In this document: positions 16,525 through 24,119 of the stretch, in pieces
How positions within the stretch are numbered: position 1 is the first letter of the stretch
Layout: every line of letters begins with the position of its first letter
Assembly (NCBI GenBank): GCA_009840355.1
Contig: VXNZ01000034.1
Coordinates: 1 to 64,000, forward strand
Reading direction: 5' to 3'
DNA length: 64,000 bases
DNA from: Chloroflexota bacterium
Lineage (GTDB): Bacteria > Chloroflexota > Dehalococcoidia > Lucifugimonadales > JADFKI01
Notes under the pieces: generated by a model
Databases searched by the model: none
Told to the model about the DNA's origin: nothing
What the model saw: only the letters and a program-made list of their open reading frames with translations
Translations under genes and position numbers: made by a program

Positions 16525-18867
16525 CTACGATTGAGGCGGCTCTTCGGTGGTCAGCACGCCCTTCTCGTACAGGTCGTCGATGTCCGCGGCAGAATAGCCT
16601 AGCGCGGCGAGCTTTTCGCGGTTGTGCTCGCCTAACAGCGGCGTAGGTTTGCCATTGATGGCGCGCGTCTCGCCAAAAGTCACGCAATTAGCGCAGTAGT
16701 GCATCTTGCCGTATGTCGCGTGCTGGTGCTCGACGAGCATGCCGTTGGCGAGTACCTGCTCGTCTTCAAAGAAGCCGACGTTGTACTGCTCGGTTACATC
16801 GGCGCAGCGTACGCCTGCCGCTCGCAAGCGCGCAATCCACTCGGACGCAGGCTTTTGCGCGAATTCATCGGTGAGCAAGTCCCACAGCGTGTCGTCATTC
16901 TCCTCTCGCTTGGATGCGGTCGCAAAGCGGTCGTCATCCGGCAAATCGCTCCGTTCAATAACGGCGCAAACGCCTTCCCATTCTTCCTGGCTCTCGGCGA
17001 TGAGATAAACCCAGCCTTGCTTGGTCTCGAAGAGCCTGTGCAGCGCATTCAGCCCGTACTGTCCGCCGTCTGCGATTGGCGGCGATGTCTTGCCTTCATA
17101 GCGCAGGAAGTCGTCTTCGCGCAGGGTTGCGCCGGCGTTTAGCAGGTTGCAATCCACCTTTTGCGCGACACCAGTTCGTTCGCGCGCGTACAGCGCCATT
17201 ATCGCTCCAAGTGCGACCATGCCGCCGGATGAGAAGTCTGTCGGCGCAAGCTGCGCGAGGAACACCGGGGGGTTGCCGCGTCCGCCCTGCGCGAACTGCA
17301 ATCCCATCCACGCCTGCGCCAGGGGGTCAACGCCGGGGCGATGGGCATACGGTCCATCCCAGCCAAATGCGGTCGTATGCGCCTGAATGAGCGCGGGATT
17401 GACCCGCTGTAGGTCTTCGGCGGATAGTCCCATACGGTCGGTGGCGCCTGGCCGCATATTCGCAAGCATAATGTCAGCATCGGCGGCGAGTTTCTGCGCG
17501 ACCGCCTGCCCTTCAGCCGTCTTAGTATTTGCCGCGACTGAGCGCTTATTAGAGTTCAGGTACAGGAAATACTGCGCTCCCGCCGGTCGGGAAATATCGC
17601 CGTAGGGCGGCTCGAACTTGATGACATCCGCGCCAAGATCGCCAAGGCATTTACCTGCAGCCGGTCCGGCTATGACATTGGTCATCTCCATAACGCGAAC
17701 GCCTTCGAGCGGCGGTGCGTCATCTCGCGGCTGAACATCAGTCGGTTCAGGCAATTCGACACCGGCGAATTCGGCGAGAACGCTGTTGGTGTGCTGACCG
17801 CGTGTGGGACGCGGCGCGCGAACCACGCCCGGCGTGTGCGTGAACTTGATAGGACTGCCCATCTGCCTGACATCGCCGACGATTGGGTCGTGCATGTCTA
17901 GCAGCATGTCATTGGCGATGACCTGCGGGTTGTCCATCGAATCGGGCGTGGTGCTGGCGCGCGCATACGGCACATCGGCGTCCTCAAAGATACGCTCCCA
18001 CTCGGCGCAGGGCTTGGTCTTGAGCACGCCCGCCACGATGTCGAACAGCTCGGCGCGCGCCTCTTCGCTTTCAGGACGTCTGCCATCGCCGTATCGCGGA
18101 TTGGCGAGCAGCTCGGCGATGCCCATGACCGTTGCGGCGATGTCCACGAACCCGCCGTGAATGCAGCCAATCTGAATCCAATTGCCGTCCGCGCACTCAA
18201 ACACGCTGTAGAACGGACCGCCGCCCGCCGTCGTGAGTTGGAATGGTCGCTGTTCTAAGCGCTCGCCGATGACTTTCGGCGCAAACATCATCGCGCCTGC
18301 CATAACGGACGTGTCCACCTTGCGCCCGAATCCTGTCTTCTCGCGCGCGTACAGCGAAGCGGTAATGCCCTGCGCGGCGAGAACTGCTGTCCCAAGGTTT
18401 ACGACCGGATGCACCACATGCACAGGACCTTGGCGAAAGCCGGGCTGCGACGCCAGAATGCCCATGCGCGCCATTACCAGATGCTCGTCGCCGGGTTCGT
18501 CGCGCATGGGTCCTTGCTTGCCGTAAGCGGTGATGGAGCAGTGCACAAGACGCGGGTTGATACGGCGCAGTTCGCCGTAGTCAACAAGCGTCTGATGCGG
18601 CGAGTGCGGCTCGAAGTCTTCAAGCAGCACATCGACTTGAGACGCCAATTTGTGGAAGACATCGGGATGCGCGGAAATATCCAGCGAGACGCTTTCCTTG
18701 CCGCGATCCCAGACCATATAGATTGGCTGCGCGCGGTCGTTGTCATCGTCCGGAAGTTCGAGACGGATTACGCGCGCGCCGTTGTCGCATAGAAACATGC
18801 CGGCTAAACTGCCCGGCCTCTGCCTCGTCAGGTCAAGCACTGTAATTCCGTCTAGTGCGCTCGGCAT
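16525..18867 (-). CDS. Fused tandem family III CoA-transferase (CaiB/BaiF), first half lacking the catalytic Asp
   Basis: Two complete CaiB/BaiF units are fused in 780 residues, where ordinary members are about 400. Unit 1 starts LDGITVLDLTRQRPGSLAGMFLCDNGA. Unit 2 starts near 386 with LEGVRVMEMTNVIAGPAAGKCLGDLGADVIKFEPP. These cytosolic enzymes transfer CoA between acyl groups via an aspartyl-CoA intermediate. Aligning the halves by eye, unit 2 keeps the Asp (APTDFSSGGM, residue 544) while unit 1 has Asn at the same place (HPVVNLGTAV, residue 157). Family III enzymes are interlocked dimers, so the fusion may make a pseudo-heterodimer with one active site. Substrate unknown. Probably co-transcribed with the glycosyltransferase downstream. 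Confidence 0.87.
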   Translation of the reverse strand: MPSALDGITVLDLTRQRPGSLAGMFLCDNGARVIRLELPDDDNDRAQPIYMVWDRGKESVSLDISAHPDVFHKLASQVDVLLEDFEPHSPHQTLVDYGELRRINPRLVHCSITAYGKQGPMRDEPGDEHLVMARMGILASQPGFRQGPVHVVHPVVNLGTAVLAAQGITASLYAREKTGFGRKVDTSVMAGAMMFAPKVIGERLEQRPFQLTTAGGGPFYSVFECADGNWIQIGCIHGGFVDIAATVMGIAELLANPRYGDGRRPESEEARAELFDIVAGVLKTKPCAEWERIFEDADVPYARASTTPDSMDNPQVIANDMLLDMHDPIVGDVRQMGSPIKFTHTPGVVRAPRPTRGQHTNSVLAEFAGVELPEPTDVQPRDDAPPLEGVRVMEMTNVIAGPAAGKCLGDLGADVIKFEPPYGDISRPAGAQYFLYLNSNKRSVAANTKTAEGQAVAQKLAADADIMLANMRPGATDRMGLSAEDLQRVNPALIQAHTTAFGWDGPYAHRPGVDPLAQAWMGLQFAQGGRGNPPVFLAQLAPTDFSSGGMVALGAIMALYARERTGVAQKVDCNLLNAGATLREDDFLRYEGKTSPPIADGGQYGLNALHRLFETKQGWVYLIAESQEEWEGVCAVIERSDLPDDDRFATASKREENDDTLWDLLTDEFAQKPASEWIARLRAAGVRCADVTEQYNVGFFEDEQVLANGMLVEHQHATYGKMHYCANCVTFGETRAINGKPTPLLGEHNREKLAALGYSAADIDDLYEKGVLTTEEPPQS

Positions 18868-19097
18868 CGTTGCGTTCCCGTTTCACTTAATTCTTGCGTG
18901 TGCTGGCAGCCGTCGCGCAAGGCACGCCTACCCGCCAGTCCAAAGATGCCGCAAATTGTAACATGAGCGGTGCCAGAATACAGGTCAATTTCGTCAGACT
19001 GGCGTCTGGTTCGTCGGTTGGTCGGTATTTCCGCTAGTCGGTGGTGAGGAAATACGATGGTTTTCCGGCTTGCCTTGTAATCAGCACGAGCGCCGAA

Positions 19098-20213
19098 TCA
19101 ATCCAGCGTAGCAACCTTATGCGCCTCAATCCAATCCCAATCCAGCTCATACCCCAGCCCCGGCGCGGTTGGCGCTTCGATTACTGCCCTATCATTTGGG
19201 ACTATGTCTTTGATTAATCCGAACTGGTGTGCTTCGGTTGGCAGCCAGTATTCGTAGTAGGCGCAGTTCTGCACTGACCAGATTACATGCAGGTTTGCGA
19301 TGTTGAGCAGCGAGTTGCCTGCCGTGCCTATCTCGCAGTTCATGCCAAAGCCTTCTGCCATTGAGCATAGCTTCTTCAAGCCCGTAATACCCAATTTTCT
19401 CGCGGTACCGCGCACTAGGCGCAGCGCCTTCAGACGGATGTAGTGGTAGCTGGTCTGGAACTGGTTCTCCGGCTTGTCGCTCATGCAGATTGGCGTTACG
19501 AGGCGGCGGCTCAGCTCGGCGATGTTGTCGTATTCGTGCGCGGGTATTGGGTCTTCGAACCAGTAGAATCCTAGTTCGTCCGCCGCGCTGCCAATCGCTA
19601 ATGCCTTGCGAAAGTCGTAGCCGTTATTCGGGTCGAGCATCAGCTCCATATCGTCGCCTACAATGTCGCGGACACCCGCCATCATCTCGATGGTGTCAGA
19701 TGTACTCATCACGCCCGGGTGAATCTTGTACGCGCGAAAGCCGGCATCTCGCAGCTGCCGCGCTTCGTCGAAATAGCCTTCCGGCGTCTCGTGGCGCGGT
19801 GGGTATGTGGCATAGAATTCGGTCTCGTCGCGGCTTGCGCCGAGCAACTTGTACACAGGCACGCCAGTCGCTTTGCCCGCGATGTCCCAAAGCGCCACGT
19901 CCACCGGCGCCCAGGCGTTCATGTTCAACCCGCGCCGTCCGCTCAGAATCGGCAGTCGATTCCACAGGCGCTCTCTGCCGAACGCGTCCTGCCCGACGAT
20001 TTCGGGCTTGAGCACATTGAGAATTGCGCCGAACTGCCCATGCCCGCCGCCTCTGAAATCGCCGACGAAGCAGTTGCCTTCCACGCCTTCATCCGTCAAG
20101 ATACGCAGTACGCCCTGCTCCACTTCGCCGCGAAAGCGCCCCAAGTCGGAGTCCAGCCCTGTATCGGGCAGCGTGCGTCGCACAACTTCGATTCTTACAT
20201 CAATTACTTTCAT
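19098..20213 (-). CDS. Enolase-superfamily (mandelate racemase group) enzyme
   Basis: A protein of about 371 residues with the mandelate-racemase capping domain and barrel. Ligand and base positions seen are FRAYKIHPG (K-x-H at the usual K-x-K position), LMLDPNNGYD (Asp), YWFEDPIPAHEYDN (Glu) and a following ICMSDKPEN where a third acidic ligand is expected. The C-terminal segment has GMNCEIGTAGNSLLN and EYWLPTEAHQF. The K-x-H variant points to a subgroup different from the other three family members in this window. The frame is open to 20270 but ATG 20213 has GGAG upstream and matches the family N terminus (MKVIDVRIEVV). It is divergent from a D-aminoacylase-like gene. Confidence 0.85.
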   Translation of the reverse strand: MKVIDVRIEVVRRTLPDTGLDSDLGRFRGEVEQGVLRILTDEGVEGNCFVGDFRGGGHGQFGAILNVLKPEIVGQDAFGRERLWNRLPILSGRRGLNMNAWAPVDVALWDIAGKATGVPVYKLLGASRDETEFYATYPPRHETPEGYFDEARQLRDAGFRAYKIHPGVMSTSDTIEMMAGVRDIVGDDMELMLDPNNGYDFRKALAIGSAADELGFYWFEDPIPAHEYDNIAELSRRLVTPICMSDKPENQFQTSYHYIRLKALRLVRGTARKLGITGLKKLCSMAEGFGMNCEIGTAGNSLLNIANLHVIWSVQNCAYYEYWLPTEAHQFGLIKDIVPNDRAVIEAPTAPGLGYELDWDWIEAHKVATLD

Positions 20214-20571
20214 TGCTGTTCTCCGTCCGGTGAGTTCAGTACGGTTTAGTTCTCCGATTGGCGACTGCATTGTTTGCGCTTGTTGCCGTTGCCTTAAGAC
20301 GCGCCTATTGTAGCAGGCGGATGTGTAGAATCGCCGATTTTACAATAAGCCTGTTATCATCCGTAGAATCCATTATAGAATCTAATCTTCCCGCACAAGG
20401 GATTCAATTTCACTCATTTCAACACTTGCCGGTATGCGTAGAGGCGAACTACTGGTCACTCCTAGCGTCTTTAAGCCGCCGCGAGTTGGACTTCGGACTT
20501 CGGGCGGACACGCTGCATAGTCTGCTACCATTTCACATCATAGAAAATCTCTCAGAGCATTGGAGACGATT
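20214..20571. other. Divergent intergenic region, AT-rich, between dehydratase and D-aminoacylase-like gene
   Basis: No gene is seen in these 358 bases. The middle (about 20330-20400) is AT-rich and has TAGAAT repeated three times. TTACAA at 20340 with TAGAAT at 20364 (18-base spacer) is a weak candidate promoter for the plus strand. It probably holds the promoters for both divergent genes. Confidence 0.4.
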
Positions 20572-22137
20572 ATGCTGGACATTCTGATTACAAACGGGCA
20601 AGTTGTGGACGGCACGGGCAGCGCGGGGTACTACGCCGCTGTCGGTGTGCAGGGCGATACGGTGTCCATTCATAGGGGCGATGTATCGCACGTCGAGGCA
20701 GCGAGGGTAATTGACGCTACGGGGTATGTGGTCTGCCCCGGCTTCATCGACCTGCACTCGCATGCGGGCTTGACGATACTGGGCGAGCCGCACCACGATC
20801 CGAAGGTGAGGCAGGGCGTAACAACCGAACTCATGGGAATTGACGGCATATCGCACGCGCCGTTCAAGACGCAGGACGAGCTTCACCGTTACATCTGGCT
20901 GGACTCCGGGCTGAACGGCTACCCGCCGATGCCCGCCGATTGGCTGTCGGTCGCGGACTATCTGGGCAAGTTCGACAATACCGTCGCCATCAATGTCGCG
21001 TACATTCTCGGCAACTCGCCGGTGCGGATATGGTCGGTCGGCTGGAACGACAGACCCGCGACGGCTGACGAGATGGCGGACATGAAGGCGGTCGTGCGCG
21101 AGGCGATGGAAGAGGGCGCGTGGGGTCTTTCCACCGGCCTCGATTACCCGCCCGGCGCATACGCATCGACAGACGAACTTGTGGAATTGTCCGAAACGGC
21201 GGCAAGTCTGGGCGGCCATTACCATACGCACACTCGCGCCAGTCTGCGAGCGCAAGGGTTGCTCGCGCCGTGGGAAGAGGCGCTCGAAATTGGGCGGCGA
21301 TCCGGCATTCCCATCCACCTGACACACTACCGGCAGAGCGAACAGGGCGTAGGCAGCCACCTTGATTATCTCGGGCTGGTGGAAGACGCCCGCGACGAGG
21401 GCATGGATGTAACGTTCGACTGCTATACATACCCGTACTCAGGCACGACCATCACAATAGGGCTGCCGCACTGGGCGAAGGACGGCGGACCGGAGCGGCT
21501 GATGGCGGCGCTGCGAGATCCGCACGACCGCGCGCGAATGGCAGTCGAAGTGTCGCGGGAAAGGCTGCGCGATAACTGGCTCACGAACTTCACGCAGCCA
21601 CAGAACAAGCAGTACGAAGGAAGGCTCATCACCGACATAGCCGAGATGCGCGGGCAGGAGCCGGCGGACGCGCTATTCGACCTGCTGCTGGAAGAGAACT
21701 TGGGCATATCTACGGTTGGGCTTGGCACAAACCCGCAGACTTTGCACGCCTTCGTGTCGCATCCGGCCGGGATGATCGCATCGGACGCGATACTGTTCGG
21801 CGAATACCCGAATCCGCGCACATACGGCTGTTTCCCCATTGTGCTGGCGGAGTTCGTGCGCGCGGAGAAGCACCTACGTCTGCCTGAGGCTATCCGCAAA
21901 ATGACATCGTTCCCGGCGCAACGGCTCGGCCTGCCGGACAGGGGTATCCTGCGCGACGGCTTCAAGGCAGACATCGTCATCTTCGACCCGGCGACGGTCA
22001 AAACGCACGCCACACGCGAAGACCCGCACCACTATCCGGTCGGCATCGACTGGGTGATAGTCAACGGCGAAGTGGTCATCGAAGATGGCGAGAACAGCGG
22101 CGCGCTGCCCGGTCGCGCGCTGCGGCGGGGACGCTGA
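20572..22137 (+). CDS. N-acyl-D-amino-acid deacylase family amidohydrolase, second paralogue
   Basis: A 521-residue amidohydrolase of the D-aminoacylase group. Marks are MLDILITNGQVVDGTGS at the N terminus, PGFIDLHSHAGLTIL with the H-x-H metal pair near residue 60, VTTELMGIDGIS, HYHTHTRAS and PIHLTHYRQS with further metal-site His, and ADIVIFDPATVKTHATREDPHHYPVG near the end. It is clearly paralogous to the protein at 11618-13195. ATG 20572 is chosen over TTG 20560 because GGAG at 20562-20565 is well spaced before it. The divergent neighbour is an enolase-superfamily enzyme, so both may serve one pathway. Substrate unknown. Confidence 0.88.
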   Translation: MLDILITNGQVVDGTGSAGYYAAVGVQGDTVSIHRGDVSHVEAARVIDATGYVVCPGFIDLHSHAGLTILGEPHHDPKVRQGVTTELMGIDGISHAPFKTQDELHRYIWLDSGLNGYPPMPADWLSVADYLGKFDNTVAINVAYILGNSPVRIWSVGWNDRPATADEMADMKAVVREAMEEGAWGLSTGLDYPPGAYASTDELVELSETAASLGGHYHTHTRASLRAQGLLAPWEEALEIGRRSGIPIHLTHYRQSEQGVGSHLDYLGLVEDARDEGMDVTFDCYTYPYSGTTITIGLPHWAKDGGPERLMAALRDPHDRARMAVEVSRERLRDNWLTNFTQPQNKQYEGRLITDIAEMRGQEPADALFDLLLEENLGISTVGLGTNPQTLHAFVSHPAGMIASDAILFGEYPNPRTYGCFPIVLAEFVRAEKHLRLPEAIRKMTSFPAQRLGLPDRGILRDGFKADIVIFDPATVKTHATREDPHHYPVGIDWVIVNGEVVIEDGENSGALPGRALRRGR

Positions 22138-22157
22138 CTCTTGCGGGTCGAATTAAC

Positions 22158-22173
22158 GGATGGACAGGATTTT
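22158..22173. repeat. Copy C of the dispersed intergenic repeat (GGATGGACAGGATTTT)
   Basis: GGATGGACAGGATTTT lies about 20 bases after the stop of the D-aminoacylase-like gene and is the reverse complement of the CATCCTGTCCATCC core at 62641. Shorter than the other copies. Confidence 0.35.
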
Positions 22174-22294
22174 GTGGTGGAATGTTATCGAGACCGGGTA
22201 GGCTATATCTGCGCTCGCCCGTCAACCCGATGGCGCGTTTATGGCACACACTCTTGGCGATTCGTGCTGCAGTGATTTCGCCAATTCGCGCACA

Positions 22295-23119
22295 TCACCC
22301 AATAAGCGCTTGCTGCAAACGGCTAAGGAACAGCACAACCTCCGGCACACCGTTAAGGCTATAATCGGCGCTGTCAAACACTGAAGCGGGCGTGCCGTCC
22401 TGAATGACCGCGATTCCGGTGCCGTCTATCGCGCCGGAAGCCTTGCGCTGTTGCAACGCTTGCAGGGCGTCGGCGTCTGTCGTGTCGTCTCCGAGAAATA
22501 CAACACTGTTCGGACCCCACTTCTCTATCAGCCAGTCTAGGGCAACCCCTTTGTTCACGCCGTTGCGCGCGCGGATTTCCAGTATCTTGTTGCCCCAGGA
22601 CAGTTCAAAGCCACCCATGTCGGGCATAGACTCCACCGCCGCACGCAAACGCTCCACGACTCCGGCTTCGTCCATCGCACGGCGATAGTGCAAGGAAGCG
22701 CTGTACCTCTTATTTTCCAGAACCAGCCCGGGGTCGTCCGCCGCGTCCGCCAGGCTTTCGAGCATGCCTTGCAGGTAGTGCTCGGCTTCTTCCGAGCCCT
22801 CCGACGCGCTCAGCGTCCCATCCACAATCCGCTCCACGCCATGATTGCCGATGTACACGATGCCCGCTATCCCGACGCGCCGCTCCACATCGCGCGCCGC
22901 CCGTCCGGACATCACGCCCACGAGCGCCAGCCGATCCGTGAGCCGTCGAAGAGGTGGCACAACATCGGGATGTATGACGGCGTTCTCGAGCACCGGCACG
23001 AACTCGGACAGCGTACCGTCGAAGTCCAATACCAGAGCCAGACTGTCGGCATTCAGGTTGCCGATAGCTGAATCGAAGTTCGCTAATAGGTTCGGCGGGC
23101 GGCGGCTAGTTAGGCTCAC
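22295..23119 (-). CDS. otsB: Trehalose-6-phosphate phosphatase
   Basis: A 274-residue haloacid-dehalogenase-fold phosphatase. Motif I is LALVLDFDGTLSEF near residue 28 (nucleophile Asp plus acid Asp). VGVMSGRAARDVERRVGIAGIVYIGNHGVE is the OtsB signature. GVNKGVALDWL supplies the motif III Lys and VVFLGDDTTDADAL the metal-binding Asp pair. It hydrolyses trehalose-6-phosphate to trehalose, an osmolyte and stress protectant. No OtsA synthase lies in the window. The GTG start at 23119 overlaps the stop of the molybdenum hydroxylase FAD subunit by 4 bases (GTGA), an unexpected coupling of unrelated functions. Confidence 0.88.
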   Translation of the reverse strand: MSLTSRRPPNLLANFDSAIGNLNADSLALVLDFDGTLSEFVPVLENAVIHPDVVPPLRRLTDRLALVGVMSGRAARDVERRVGIAGIVYIGNHGVERIVDGTLSASEGSEEAEHYLQGMLESLADAADDPGLVLENKRYSASLHYRRAMDEAGVVERLRAAVESMPDMGGFELSWGNKILEIRARNGVNKGVALDWLIEKWGPNSVVFLGDDTTDADALQALQQRKASGAIDGTGIAVIQDGTPASVFDSADYSLNGVPEVVLFLSRLQQALIG

Positions 23120-24114
23120 TGCAATGCGTCCCGGTCGTCTTGAAGCAAAGTTCTCACGGCGCGCGCGACTAAGCCGGACGCCAAGCGCACCTTGTAGCCG
23201 TTGTCGGATAACGGTGCCGCGCCTCGCACCGCTGCCTGTCCGATTGCACCGGCATCGATGTTGCTAACGGGCTTTCCGACGATCGCTTGCTCAGCATTGG
23301 TAGCCTTGTAGGGCACGGGTGCGACGCCGCCAAGCGCAATGCGAGCGCTCGCTACCACATCGTCCACTACATCCAACGACAGCCCGACGCTTGCCAGGGC
23401 GAAGTCCATCGCCTGCCGTTCCTTCGCCTTCAGGAATATGTTGCGGCTGTTGGGAGATGGTGTGGGAATGATGATTTGCGAGAGTATTTCGCCCGCGCCG
23501 AGAATATTCTCCGTAGTTACATCAGCGCTTGAGGACGAGAAGAAGCTTTGCATAGGCAAAGAGCGAATTTCGTTTGGCGACGCAATCATAACGCTCGCGT
23601 CCAGCGCTGATAGCGCGACGGCGGTGTCGGATGGATGCACGATGGGACAGGCGGCATTGTCGAATATCGCGTGGAACTTGTTCGCGCCGTCAATCGCAAA
23701 GCATTCTACGCCGCCTTTCTTGCGACAGTCGAACAGCGGACTGCGATAGTACCAGCAGCGCGGTCGCTGGCAGAGATTGCCACCAAGCGTGCCGACATTG
23801 CGAATTTGCGGTGTCGCCACGGAGTCGCAGGCCTGCGCGAGCGCGCTGTAATGCGAGCGTATGACGGGATGCGCCGCAATATCGGCGATAGTCGTCATCG
23901 CCCCAATCTTCGCGCGTTGACCATCGACTACGATGCCGCGAAGGTCGTCCAAGCCTTGCAGGCTCACGAGCCTTTGCGGACTCAGCGTGCCTTGCTTTAG
24001 TTCGCCCAGCAGGTCGGTGCCGCCCGCGATGATATTGGCGACTGTGCCATTTTCTGCCAGACGTCTGCCGGCATCATCCACGCTCTGCGCGTTCACGAAC
24101 TCGAAGCCGTACAT
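23116..24114 (-). CDS. Molybdenum hydroxylase FAD-binding subunit, PaoB/YagS-like with extra cysteines
   Basis: A 332-residue FAD subunit of the xanthine dehydrogenase family. ANIIAGGTDLLGELKQ binds the FAD pyrophosphate, ATPQIRNVGTLGGNLCQ is the second FAD loop, and the C-terminal CO-dehydrogenase-flavoprotein domain follows (LALGGVAPVPYKA). Between them lie cysteines at RPRCWYY, FDCRKK, GVECFA and NAACPIVHPSDTAVALSALDA, spaced as in E. coli PaoB, whose FAD subunit carries a [4Fe-4S] cluster. That suggests a four-cluster enzyme. It passes electrons from the Mo subunit upstream (5-base gap) to a soluble acceptor. The substrate, an aldehyde or N-heterocycle, is not identifiable. Confidence 0.86.
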   Translation of the reverse strand: MYGFEFVNAQSVDDAGRRLAENGTVANIIAGGTDLLGELKQGTLSPQRLVSLQGLDDLRGIVVDGQRAKIGAMTTIADIAAHPVIRSHYSALAQACDSVATPQIRNVGTLGGNLCQRPRCWYYRSPLFDCRKKGGVECFAIDGANKFHAIFDNAACPIVHPSDTAVALSALDASVMIASPNEIRSLPMQSFFSSSSADVTTENILGAGEILSQIIIPTPSPNSRNIFLKAKERQAMDFALASVGLSLDVVDDVVASARIALGGVAPVPYKATNAEQAIVGKPVSNIDAGAIGQAAVRGAAPLSDNGYKVRLASGLVARAVRTLLQDDRDALQ

Positions 24115-24119
24115 TGCCG

